DNA of 64,000 nt, taken from the NCBI GenBank assembly GCA_026874595.1, contig CM049322.1, positions 21,921,400 to 21,985,399 on the forward strand, given 5' to 3'. The translations under genes and the position numbers were made by a program. This stretch comes from Sipunculus nudus. Lineage: Eukaryota > Annelida > Sipuncula > Golfingiida > Sipunculidae. Under the pieces are notes generated by a model, which made no database searches, was not told the origin of the DNA, and worked only from the letters and a program-made list of their open reading frames with translations. Positions 48,378 to 59,571 of this stretch are shown piece by piece. Each line of letters begins with the position of its first letter. The first letter of the stretch is position 1.

Positions 48378-48565
48378 CTTGTCGGGTATTTACATTAGAA
48401 ATCATTAAACAGTCGTCTGATTCATACGAAGACTTACTGCACTGTATTTTTTTCTAGGGTCCCCTGAGTTTTATCTAGACCATGTCTCTTGGTACGTTCC
48501 CTTTAACACGTAAAGCCGGCTGTACAACGCTTGGTCGTGATTGCCCGGCTCATATAGGGCCCCTT
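48378..48565 (+). repeat. ~190-bp direct repeat, copy 2
   Basis: Second copy of 47777-47973, with a few substitutions and length changes in a T run. Confidence 0.88.
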
Positions 48566-48839
48566 TACACAGGGCTGCGACCTTTGTGTCACCTTTTTAG
48601 GAACCATAAAATGGCCAGGCCGCTCAATGATCTCCTAAACCCAGCAGTTTCATTCTTATTGCTCCAGGGAAACTTGTGCCTCCCTTGAACCACCCAACAC
48701 ACCAATTTCGGCCAGCCTCCAATGTGCTTGATCTGTGCAACCAACGCAATCACTGTGCCTCCATTCTGCAACCATGGCAATGCTTGCGCCTCCATTCAGC
48801 CTCTTTGGAGCCACCTTTGAGACTTGGTCCTCTTATTTA

Positions 48840-49407
48840 ACCCTTATTTAAAGGGTTACCTTGGACACACACCCCTTAAATTAACCTTCAATATACCCAC
48901 GCGGTAAATGCACCTAATGCCCTTATTTTACCCATCTACTGATCGACATTTAGGATTACTCTGGACTGGCACGACTTAATTTTGGTGTACCCGCATTTAG
49001 GGTTACTCTGGACTGGCACGACTTAATTTTTGGTTTACCCGCATTTAGGGTTACTCTGGACTAGGCCCCCCATACTTTATCCATCGACATACCCACATTT
49101 AGAGTTGCTCTGTACTGAGCCCCTTACTTTTACTATGGAATTATACATTTCGGGTTATTCTGGTCTTGACACCTTTACTTAATCAGTCAAGTTACCCACA
49201 TTTAGGGTTAATCTGGTCTTAGTATCCTTATTTAAACCATTGGATTACCCACACTTAGGGTTACTCTTGACTAGTCCCCCTTACGTTAACCTTGGATTTA
49301 CCCACACTTAGAGTTACTTTGCACCTGATTCCTTTATTTTAGCCTACGGATTACAGACATTATGAATTACTCTGAAATTGGTCACGTTTTTCTCGCTAAA
49401 GACTTAC
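48840..49407 (-). repeat. Exon-boundary-like minisatellite next to Ig3b (block B), ~52-58-bp unit
   Basis: About nine diverged units with a shared core that reads on the plus strand ACCCACATTTAGGGTTACTC then TGGACT. The end of exon Ig3b with its donor reads ACCCACAGTGAAGGATATTC then TGGACT, about five mismatches from the core. The array ends at that exon boundary. Confidence 0.75.
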
Positions 49408-49555
49408 CCACAGTGAAGGATATTCTGGACTCTATCTGGTTAATGCCCTGGACGTTGTTGGTGGCCCGGCACTCCCACTCATTCTCGCCAATCATTGGCT
49501 GCTGCATGACCAGTGTAGGACCGGATATAATCCCCGTCCCGCTGTCAGGGGGAAC
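49408..49555 (-). CDS. Ig block B, exon Ig3b (second half of Ig domain 3)
   Basis: 148 nt, phase 0 in (acceptor GCCCACAG), phase 1 out (donor GTAAGT). Encodes [30 protein letters not shown] and ISFTVG. Most of the sequence is shared with 31912-32059. After the donor the frame closes within eight codons, unlike block A. Confidence 0.9.
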
Positions 49556-49724
49556 CTGTGGGCAAACAACAAGGGTTACTGTAATAACGTGACATACAGG
49601 AACATGAGCTGAATGAAAACAGACGTGAATATAGAGATTTGACAATGCAGGAAAGGTAGGGTCAAGGCTAGGAGAGAAACAGTGTTTAAGAGAAGGATGG
49701 CCCTGATATGAGAGAGAGGTGCAT

Positions 49725-49727
<3 letters not shown>

Positions 49728-49807
<80 letters not shown>

Positions 49808-49833
49808 AAGATAGATAGATAGATAGATAGATT
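49728..49833. repeat. Compound (AT)n(GATA)n microsatellite
   Basis: About 24 AT units followed by about 13 GATA units. Confidence 0.93.
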
Positions 49834-49835
49834 GA

Positions 49836-49960
49836 TACAGTGGAACTCTGGTCTGCGACCACTTCAGTAACGCGAACACCCCGCTTAATTTTAAAACTCC
49901 TCCTTATTTTTCTTATATCTGTATCCTAACTAACGCGACCATCCGGGTACCCAGACTGCG
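49836..49960 (+). mobile_element. Terminus resembling a pogo/Tigger DNA transposon
   Basis: TA followed by CAGTGGAACTCTGG and a segment with repeated GCGACCA phrases, as in Tigger-type termini. A reverse-oriented AGAGTTCCACTG followed by TA is found at 55300-55313, but only about 12 bases match. Confidence 0.45.
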
Positions 49961-51964
49961 ACCACTAACTCCTACCACCCGTGCCACTAATCCCAGCATT
50001 CTAACACGCCCACCCGCTAGGTCCCTGCGCCGGGTGGGTTTTGACCCCCAGCCCTCGGGTGCCCGCAACCCGTGGGTGCGTTGGTGAGCATAATGCGAAG
50101 TTAATCAGGGTTTCTATTGTCAACAAGTTGACAGTGCTAGAATTAGTTGGGGCCAGCTTGTGTGCCGCTCAGTTGGAGAAAATAAAAGTACATTTAGTCA
50201 AAACAACTATACAAAGTTAAACAAGGGACCCTTGGGTCTCGGCGCTCAGATGATATTTATGATCATAAAATATGATTTGAAAGAAGGGGTAGACAAATGT
50301 TTGTTTTGTGTGGTAATATAAGCTGATTTGTGTGGATGATGGCGTTTATCTCAAGTTATGAAATGATTTTGATAAATTCCTTGGAGAGGGAAGAGGGCTG
50401 ATGTCATTTATATTTTTACATATGGAAAAGGAGTGCGATAGTTACACAGCCTAATAACATTTTCTCCATTGCAGCAGACGTATTTGAATAAAAATGTCAA
50501 CTATAAGTCATGTTTGTTGTCATGCTTTATACAAAGGAGTTAACTGTTTTTCAATAATTACAGGTAACCTGTACTTAAGAGTAGCACTAGCACAAGTGAT
50601 ATGAGTTTAACTACTTATTAAAAATAAACTGTTATTGTTGGGCTAAATATAATTTTAATTAAAGAATACCAATAGTATCAACTGATTTTTTTTAATAATA
50701 TAATTGAAATAAATGATTATTAAAATAATATTGTATATGTATTCATGAATGCATTCATAAATACATTTTGAAAGTATTTACATTCAAGTATTCACTCAAT
50801 GTCTTGTATTTTTACAGTTTCAGTCAAAGGAAACTGTTGAGAATCTAGGATATACAAATTTCACAAATTTAATTTACGATCAAAAGTACCTGGGTTTATG
50901 GCTTTAATTTATAAAAAAAAAATATTCACCTTTGAATAGTATCACAACACTGTCTACACACTAAACATAATAAGACACTTATGACAATTATTAACATTAT
51001 GGACATAATGAGAACTTGTCTAAGATCTGATATTTTTTATCACATATGAATATTACCATTTTTTAAACATGTATCATAAAAAAAGAAAAGTAATCTCAGC
51101 TATGAAACTAATACATGTGTTAAAAACAAGGATCTTAATACCCAGTATATTATACAAGGAGCAAACTGGAGCTGGGCATGTTTAATTACTTTTATATACT
51201 GAAATAAAGGAATCAGTACTATAAATTTTGATTATTCACCTAGTATCATGTAACAGCTATTACAGCCATGAGTCTAAATGTCATAAGTCAAACAAATTGG
51301 CATCTTTAATGAGCCCTTGTCTAAGCAATATTTTAAAATTTTGACATATTTCAATTTTTTTTTATAATTTTGTAATAAATATAAACCAACAAATTAAACA
51401 CCTGGAAAAAATCCTGGAAAGTTAGAATAATTTAATATAATCAACTACATCCTTGTCTGTCAATAATTTGCTTCATACAATCCCTAATAGTAAACAATTT
51501 ATTTTAATTATTTATTTTTCATTGTTATGATTGAAATAAAAAATACCCTATGGTGACTGCATGGTGTCATTTGGAATACATTTTCGGCTATCCATGGAAA
51601 ATCCGTAAAACTCAGTAATTGCTAGGAATTCCCTGTTACTCATAAAATTCCTTTTCCATTAATGATTCTTAAAGTTGTCATTATTAACAAATATTTTTTA
51701 TAATATTAGATTTTTTATGTTTTTGGCCAAAACAACTACTATAAGAGGGGGTTGGACAGTTAGATCCAGCTACAGCCACCTTAGAGCTAGCTTGCTGCAG
51801 AGTATGCCTCGCTTCAAGCATGCATAATTGGCCTGAAAGGTCAACAATAGGAGATAGAGGACATATAGAGAGGTTTTAGTATAGCCTAGTTGTGACATAG
51901 TCTCATAAAAACTTTACTAAAAGCAACAGTGTTGGTCAATTCGTTTCAAATTTAAGAATTTAAA

Positions 51965-51965
<1 letters not shown>
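49961..51965. other. Intron of Ig block B, nothing recognised
   Basis: AT-rich sequence apart from a GC-rich patch near 49980-50080. No exon, domain or repeat family was recognised. Confidence 0.45.

Positions 51966-52018
<53 letters not shown>
51966..52018. repeat. (AT)n microsatellite
   Basis: About 26 AT units, 117 bp from exon Ig3a of block B. Confidence 0.95.
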
Positions 52019-52020
<2 letters not shown>

Positions 52021-52134
52021 TAAAGGTTGACGTGTTGGCATTTATTGCTCCCAAAGGGAAATGTACATTAGGATAAATTGTAGGACTCTCACGGACATTA
52101 ACTGTTCGAGAACGTAAACCGTACGTATACTGAC

Positions 52135-52250
52135 CGTTATCGGCACCCAGTTGAAGCTGGGCTCCGGGTTCCCCCTGGCCGTGCAGTTGATGTGTTCTCC
52201 GACGAAATATGAAGTTTCTCGTGGCGATATCGCGATATCTCTTACAGGAA
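52135..52250 (-). CDS. Ig block B, exon Ig3a (first half of Ig domain 3)
   Basis: 116 nt, phase 1 in (acceptor CATTAACAG), phase 0 out (donor GTCAGT). Encodes PVRDIAISPRETSYFVGEHI, then NCTARGNPEPSFNW with the first Ig cysteine and the core tryptophan. Confidence 0.92.
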
Positions 52251-52369
52251 CTGTTAATGAAACACAACAACATCGGGTATAGACCCACACGAATATACAG
52301 AATCGCTTAATTAAGGAACAGCCTATTTTTTCCCAATTCTAAGGACAATGCAACCATTATTGTTATATT

Positions 52370-53400
52370 TTTATTACAATAGTGGTTGATGTTGCAGGCG
52401 GATATTTTTCCAAGTTTCGTTTAGATTCTTCCAAACAAATGACATTCCCCTAAAAAAAAAAAAAAGAAAAAAGAAAATATACTCACTATCCCCAAAAACG
52501 CATCACTTTGTATTTTATATGTTATTACACTAGTGACCTTTATAACAACAGTGAACGTATCAGGCAACCACTATTGTAATAACGATGACTATTGTTATTA
52601 AAACGAGCGGCCACTTTTATCTCACCACTGAAGAAATAATTTCCCTCATCGTTCATCTTGAAATGCCACCATTGTTTTTATATTGGTGTTCTTGTGTAAA
52701 ATGCTGCGGCATTTTAGTATTCCAAAGGTTGTAATCAACTCTAACCTAATAAATTATACCTATAACGAATTTATTACAATAGTGAACCTTATTACAATTG
52801 GGACCAGGCCGAGCAACCACTATTGTAACAACGATCACTATTGTAATAAAAAAAATAGTGGCCACTTTTATCTCATCACTGAAGAAAAAAATTCCCTCAT
52901 CGTTCATCTTGAATTGCCACCATTGTTTTATATTTGTGTTCTAGTGTAAAATGCTGCGTCATTTTAGTATTCTAAAAGGTTAGGATCAACTCTAACCTCA
53001 TTATTTATACCTATAACGAAAGTTATTACAATCGTGAACGTTATTACAATAATGACCCGGTCGAGCAATCACTATTGTGATAACGGTCACTATTGTAATA
53101 AAAAAAATAGTGGCTACTTTTATCTCATTGCTGAAGAAATAATTTTATCATTGTTCATCTTGAAATGCCACCATTGTTTTATATTTGTGTTCTATTGTAA
53201 AATGCTGCGGCATTTCAGTATTCCAAAAGTTGTAATCAACTCTTACGTCATTAGTTATACCTGTGTACACATTTTCGGGTTAACGAAATATTTTACAGTA
53301 GTGAAAGTTATTACAATAGTGACCGGGTCGAGCAACCACTATTGTTATAAAGGTCACTATTGTAATAAATTTCGTCATATGTATTATTAATGACGTGAGA
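52370..53400 (+). repeat. ~251-bp tandem repeat with palindromic CACTATTGTAAT core, 3-4 units
   Basis: The block AACCACTATTGTAATAACG recurs in variants at about 52566, 52817, 53069 and 53333. Units also share GAAATGCCACCATTG and AAAATGCTGCGGCATTTTAG. ATTACAATAGTG precedes the core, forming an inverted pair within each unit. The same core appears at 12925-13990. It lies in the Ig2b-Ig3a intron of block B. Confidence 0.85.
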
Positions 53401-53639
53401 GTGGAATACAATGTTTATAATACTATAATTCCCAAGTTTTTTACTCTTGAACACAACTATAAAACAATGGTGGCATTTCAAGATGAACTATGAGGGAAAT
53501 TATTTCTTCAATGGTGAAATAAAATTGGCGGCTAAATTATTAACTATTGACTGAGGTTCTATACTGAAAGAAGGCATACAGACACTTCCTGAAGAAAACA
53601 AGAGTAACAACATCAAGATACTCAGCAACAAAGGAACAG

Positions 53640-54846
53640 CTAAAATCATGTGTAGAGGAGGGACATACACAGATTACCTCTAGTATAGAAACATACAAAG
53701 ATGATCTCTAAATTAGTCCAAAAATACACAGGTGATCTCTAGTACAGAAACATACACAAATAATTTCTTGTACAGAAACATAAACAGAATAGCTCTAGTA
53801 TAAGAACATACACAGAATATCTCTAATAAAGGAACATACAAAGATGATATCTAGTACAGGAACATACGCAGATGTTCTCAAGAACAGCAACAAGGTCTGA
53901 TGGTCTCTAGTACAAAAACCCACAAAGATGGTCTCTAGTACGGAAACATACACAGATGATCTATAGTACAGGAACATGCACATATGATCTCTAGTACTTA
54001 AACATACACGGATGACTTCTAGTACAGAAACATACACAGATATTCTCTGGTACAGGAACATACACATAAGATCTCTAGTACATGAACATACACAGATGCT
54101 CTCTAATATAGGAACATACACAGATTATATCTAGTACAAGAACAAGCACTTATGATCTTTAGTGGAGGACCATGCACAGATTATCTCTAGTACATGAATA
54201 TATCAAGGTGATCTCTAGTACATGAACATACACAGCTAGATGCTATCTAGTGCAGGAGCATACTCAGATGATCTCTAGTACAGGAACATACACACATGAT
54301 CTCTAGTATAGGTACATACACAGATGATCTCTAGTACAGAAACATACAAAGATGTTCTCTAGTACAGGAACATACACAGATGATCTCTAGTACAGGAACA
54401 TACAAAGTTGCTCTCTAGTACAGGAACATACTCGGATGGTCTCTAGTACAGGAACATACACAGATGCTCTCTAGTACAAGAACATACAAAGATGTTCTCT
54501 AGTACAGGAACATACACAGAATATCCCTAGGACAGGAACATACACAGATGATCTCTGGTACTGAAACATACACAGATGCTCTCTAGTACAGAAACATACA
54601 CAGAATATCTCTAATACAGGAACATACACAGATGATCTCTTACAGATGATTTGCAGCTGTTACAGTCCTTTGAGAATGGCTGTAGTGAATATGATATGTA
54701 TATATTATATCTAGTAATTACCAAACTTACAGGTGATCTGCAGTTTTATCGTCACTTACAGATGATATGTATTAAATTCAGCACTTACGGATGATCTGCA
54801 GTAAATACGCCACTGACATATGTTATGTAATAATTTCAGCACTTAC
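53640..54846 (-). repeat. Minisatellite next to Ig2b (block B), 28-bp unit, about 35-40 units
   Basis: Plus-strand unit GATGATCTCTAGTACAGGAA then CATACACA. On the minus strand this includes CTAGAGATCATCTGT, close to the end of exon Ig2b of block A (CTAGAGATCACCT then GTAAGT), but here GTGTATG replaces GTAAGT, so donor consensus is mostly lost. Units nearest the exon (54640-54846) still carry ACTTACAG-type donors. Confidence 0.85.
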
Positions 54847-54958
54847 AGATGACCTGCAGAGGTTCCTCTCTCTGGACCTGGAAGGGCGGGGTCTGTGTAG
54901 AGACCACACACCTGATCAGTTTTTCGTGATCGGCGTGGTTTGCCGTGTAGTTAACACT
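54847..54958 (-). CDS. Ig block B, exon Ig2b (second half of Ig domain 2)
   Basis: 112 nt, phase 0 in (acceptor CGTTTACAG), phase 1 out (donor GTAAGT). Encodes SVNYTANHADHEKLIRCVVS and ends in EEPLQVI. It completes the Ig2 fold begun at 55551-55780; the join RR then SVNY keeps frame. Confidence 0.9.
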
Positions 54959-55550
54959 CTGTAAACGGAGAAATTACAACATATTTCATCAAGGTTATAC
55001 CCAATGATTCATATGTTTTCTTATAACTAGTACGTTACCGTTTCTAAAGAGATTATTCTTCTAATCATATTGCCTGAACCCTATTACATTTCGTTTAGAA
55101 GAGGCTTTCATCTAAACGTTACATTGGTTTAAAAAATTACCATTCTAGAGAACTCGACGACACTTGTTGTGCAAACTGTATAGACACATTTTTTTATATA
55201 AGAATATTAAAAGTATTGTACAAATTATATTTACCCTAAAATGACTGTTGTGTATGGAAGTTGTACAAAGAAAATCTGGGCCTGATTGTGTTTAACTGAA
55301 GAGTTCCACTGTATCAGACGGTTCAGTTTAGAGTTTATTTTTGTTTAGGGGTAATTGAAACAGGTAACCTAAATTCTGCACCTGAAATATGGTCAACAAA
55401 TATTACTTTTCAAGCAATTATGCTTCATGTTACACGGAATAAAAAGAATCAATATTTCACCAACACATGTACATCAGCTTAATGCAGGTCTATGTTTTTA
55501 CTCTCTCTCTCAAACACAAACACAAAATTAATCTGAAAGTATATTATTAC

Positions 55551-55780
55551 CCGTCTTATAATGTGCATGCTCTCTCCGGGCCTGCCTTCTTGTACAACAT
55601 CATTTGCGCTGGAACCCAAAGCGGTAGCTCCCAGGAACAGGTCCAGTTTGGGCATGTGAGCAGCTTCCATGTTGCCATGAAGAGGCGAGCCGAATTGAGC
55701 TGTGCAACCAATTAACCCGGACTGTCCGTGGGTTATGGTCGGGTTACTTATAGCTGGCACCACTACAACATAGATTTTCA
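55551..55780 (-). CDS. Ig locus, exon Ig2a (first half of Ig domain 2)
   Basis: About 230 nt. Donor GTAATA after 55551, phase 0. Start chosen at the AG before 55780 because it gives the phase 1 needed to join Ig1; an alternative AG at 55797 would be phase 0. Encodes VVVPAISNPTITHGQSG, IGCTAQFGSP with the first Ig cysteine, and PKLDLFLGATALG. The core tryptophan is not obvious. Only one copy of this exon is seen in the window. Confidence 0.75.
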
Positions 55781-55799
55781 CTTCCGGATGAGTAAACTG

Positions 55800-56600
55800 C
55801 ATAATGTTTAATCACCCTGTTATACTTTATAGGCTCAATTAATAACTTATGCATGACAAAAAAAACTCTTTAGAAAAAAAGCTGAAATTCATTTATACAT
55901 TATGTAATCTGTTTTTATGTTACTATAGTTCATTTGTGCCACTTATTCTGATGAATTTTGCTATTTTTATTCATATATATGGTACACATTATAACTACAA
56001 TACAATCATTTTCTGTAACAAAGAGTCCTTCGTCTTTTTACCTTAGTCAAAATGTCAAGATGTATGAGTTGATTTAACAGACATAAAAATAACTGTTTTT
56101 CACAATGTGTTTTGCAATGTGTTCGGGTGAAATCTTTGTAAACGGTTACCTAGTTTCAGGTAAACCCCTGTTTAATTTATGCTTTTAACTCACAACATTA
56201 TATTTCAATGCAACATGTGAATGATACAATATTTATAAGCTAGAATTAATATATTGAAGAATAAATTGCAGTAAAAGTTTTATTATATTATCTTTTATAT
56301 TAATGCATTCCTCATATACGTCTAAATATAAAACTAAATACATACATCGATATATAAAATTTTTCAGCTATTTTCAGAAACCCAGATGAAAAAAATCTCA
56401 GGAATAAATAAACATAAAAAACTGGTTTTGAGGGGTAGTCTTTAGTTGTAGGGGGTAATCGAAAATCGATTTTAAGTAATCCCCGTGGCTTATCTGATGT
56501 TGATTACAAGTTAACCCCGGGGCAATCTGAAATCGATTTCTTATTAGCCTTGATAATCTAATATTGCTACACCTGATGTATTCAATGATTTGGACTCGTA
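55800..56600. other. Intron of the Ig locus, nothing recognised
   Basis: AT-rich with no detectable exon or repeat family. Confidence 0.4.
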
Positions 56601-56604
56601 TTAA

Positions 56605-57055
56605 CTTTCCTACTTCAATGATAATAGCTATGATAATATATATGATAATGACAAGACGCTCTGTGTATATATATGTTACCCCTGCTACTAAAATATGAGG
56701 CATAGGTCGAACCATGAACTTCAAAGGCCATGGACCGGAGGAGCCTATATTTTAAGGTGTCCTTTACTGATTTCTAGGTTTTACCAAACATAATAAGTGT
56801 TTTCCTCTCACTAACGGGTGACTTTGAATCGGTGTTTGGACAATAACTGCCTTATCATGCATCAACATTGCATAACCTTGGCACTAATAGAATTAAAAGA
56901 ACATTAGATATGTGATAATTATGGTTGTGTTCATTTAAGATGTTCCGCCTTGATTCTGAGGCTAAATTTGTTCCCGCTATCTTTTTTTCCCGCTTTAAGC
57001 AAAACTTGCACATGTACTTTTCATACCAACATTCAGACATATTATTTAGTTTAAT
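56605..57055 (-). repeat. Left arm of a large inverted repeat
   Basis: Reverse-complement similarity to 57865-58395 over about 450 bp (blocks such as AACTTTCCTA, AAAATATGAGG, AATATGTCTGAAT). Its minus strand carries a 61-codon open unit (56855-57040) that resembles the unit in the right arm. Confidence 0.65.
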
Positions 57056-57119
57056 AATTCTTTAACACGATCAGCATAAATATATGTGGATTTTATTTTT
57101 CACATATAATATATTCATG

Positions 57120-57122
<3 letters not shown>

Positions 57123-57183
<61 letters not shown>
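57123..57183. repeat. (AT)n microsatellite
   Basis: About 30 AT units, in the loop between the inverted repeat arms. Confidence 0.95.
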
Positions 57184-57185
<2 letters not shown>

Positions 57186-57864
57186 CCGTAAAATGCAGAA
57201 TCTAAAAAAAAAAAAAACGATAAGTTAGCATGCCCCATCAATGTCAATTAGGTGGTCGGAACGCTGAACTTCCTGGAACCTCACAGCTTGGCAGAGTAAT
57301 ATAAGCTATATTACTCCATACCATTACCATAACCTATATTGTAAGTAACTGAGATTAATGCTAGAAAGCTTTTTCTACTACTTATATGAATCATGTGAAA
57401 AAAATAAGTGAAGTAACCACTAATTTATCAGAAAAATAAGCATTACCAACATTACCGTCCATATTGTTGCATTCGCTTGAAATATCAACATTTATATGAA
57501 TATGACTAGTTCAAACTTTTATTAAGAAACCTTTCTTTCGGGTCAGTCTTTTGGTCGAGCAATCATGTTCGTTATTGGTTAATAATATTATTAGGGATAT
57601 CACGAGGGGATAGGTATGATTAATCATTATTAGTTGATGTTTATTAGTTCACTAAGAGCTAGATAAATTACAGGGATGAGATTTTCTGCATGAGGCATAT
57701 TCCTGCCAGGGATAACTTCACAAGACTCAACCCTGCAAGTGGAGAAAGTCTGATTTGGTGAATAAAAATGTACTTTTTATTATACGGTTAGTTTATATAA
57801 TTTGGGATTCCAATCCAAATTCATATTAATTGTCTGTCCTTATAAGTATTAGATAATTACTTAA

Positions 57865-58395
57865 ACTAAATAATATGTCTGAATCAAACAAATATGCCCT
57901 TGGTATAAATCGTATATATTCCAGTGTTAATATTTAGTTAAATAAATACATGATTAGAGGGTACAAAATGGCCTCAGAATTAATGCCTTTCAATTCCACT
58001 GAGCAAAACAGTAATTTTAATGTTGCTTATGTTCCTCCAATTTTCTTATTGTAAAACTTGTACAGTGTTGATGTATAATAATATTAACAATGTATTGTCA
58101 ATATGCTGACGCAGAGTCACTCTAGATAAAGAATTAAAATTGAACATGTGGTTTGCTAAAGAGGGAATAAACAGGATGTTTGTCCCATGTTTTTGTTTTA
58201 AAACGCCTAAAATGGCCAGCTAGTAGGATCATGAAAATTCCCTGGGGATATAGGTTTGCCGGCCCATGGCCTTAGAGGTTAATGGTTCAACCTACCTCAT
58301 ATTTTAAGGGGAAACATATATGCTCAAAGCTTCTTGCTGTTATCATATATATGATAATATATATTATCATTGAAATAGGAAAGTTCCTTAACATT
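57865..58395 (+). repeat. Right arm of a large inverted repeat
   Basis: Pairs with 56605-57055. A further direct, partial copy lies at 58590-58810, sharing AAATATGCC, ATGGCCTCAGAATTAA and GATGTATAA. The coding-like unit has a GxKMASEL motif in the plus-strand copies. Confidence 0.65.
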
Positions 58396-58589
58396 CAGTA
58401 ATGCCAAGATCTTGCAGATATGTTAAGATATACAAAATTTATGAAACCAAAGACACTGTGAAGACGGTATATCTGAAAATTGACTTGTTTGTCCATGATT
58501 GTTTATTGTTTGTTATTTTGCATAATATGGAAAACTCTTGTTAAATAGACATATGCATTCGTGCTGAAAGAAGTTTCAAGCAAGTTCAG

Positions 58590-58810
58590 ACTGAAATGAT
58601 GTGCCTAAATCCTACAAATATGCCTTTAGTACAAACAATGATAAAAATGTTATTCTTTCAGAAATTTTATGGGCTAGGGGTGTAAAGATGGCCTCAGAAT
58701 TAACTCATGTTACCTGTAAAGCCAAATTAAATAATTATGCAGCTGATGTCCTTCCAATTCCATTGAATCCAAAATTATACAATTATGATGTATAACTAAA
58801 AAAGTTATGG
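58590..58810 (+). repeat. Third, partial copy of the 57.9-kb repeat unit
   Basis: Contains a 64-codon open unit (58601-58795) ending PKLYNYDV before TAA. The copy at 57.9 kb has the same ends but contains stops. No family recognised. Confidence 0.55.
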
Positions 58811-58936
58811 TCCATAAACTTATGCAAAGTCCCTCCAGATAAAAAAAATGTTTTAATATGGAGTACGCGGTTTGTTAAAAAATAATGATTTTTCAGGGTG
58901 TTTGCTACTTTAATATGTCTGGAAACACAGTAAAAT

Positions 58937-59076
58937 GGTTACACGAAACCTCAAATGAGATAACTAGGAGGTCGTTAAACGTCCCCGGGGAGGATTGTAG
59001 GTTTTCACTTTCTGGCCAATTCGCTATTAAGGATACGCTCCCCGTTGCAGAAGTCTCAGACCTCTTTTCGTGTAAC
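58937..59076. mobile_element. Small MITE-like inverted repeat (GGTTACACGAAA ends)
   Basis: Begins GGTTACACGAAA and ends with its exact inverse, 140 bp apart; flanking duplication is not clear. The ORF across it is probably incidental. Confidence 0.5.
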
Positions 59077-59134
59077 CGCTGCTTAGCATGGCAAAAAAAA
59101 TGAGATGGTGGTAACTGGTATGGCAATATGCATC

Positions 59135-59274
59135 CAGCTCCAGTTTTTATACTTGCGACACCCGCTTTCGTTGGGTTTATAACACCGGTTCCGGTACAGG
59201 GCAAAGAAAGAGCTAAATTCCCGCTGTAATCAGACCAGCAAGAGCGGGTGTCGCATGTTTAAAATTTGGAGCTG
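59135..59274. mobile_element. Small MITE with ~35-bp inverted termini (CAGCTCCA ends)
   Basis: Left CAGCTCCAGTTTTTATACTT and the continuing GCGACACCCGCTTTC are mirrored at the right end (GAGCGGGTGTCGCA, GGAGCTG) with few mismatches. 140 bp, non-coding. Confidence 0.7.
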
Positions 59275-59571
59275 ACAGCACTTTGTGATATCAAGTTATC
59301 ATTAGTCCGATTACACTTATGTGCTTTGTACCTACCCTGGTGGTCGAAACTAAGGAACCTTGTCATATATAACAGCGGTTACATGAAAAGGGATTTGGGA
59401 CGACTGCATTGTATAACAGCTGCGCGAGGAGAGTGTAAAAATTAAGGAGAGAGATTTAACTTGATCATATAACCCACGATGATTCAAAAGCCAATAATAT
59501 ATGTACTTACCAAAACCTACAATGTCTCCCTAGTTTTCCCATTTAACATGCTAGTATCTTGATGTACTTAC

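Noticed and set aside
48840-49407. Interstitial telomeric repeat (TTTAGGGTTA)
   Set aside because: Only one such decamer occurs per ~55-bp unit, with no tandem TTAGGG run; the unit is better explained by the exon boundary.
58885-59103. Plus-strand open frame of 72 codons with a TTTTTCAG acceptor-like start
   Set aside because: It largely coincides with a small inverted-repeat element (58937-59076), so its openness is probably incidental.
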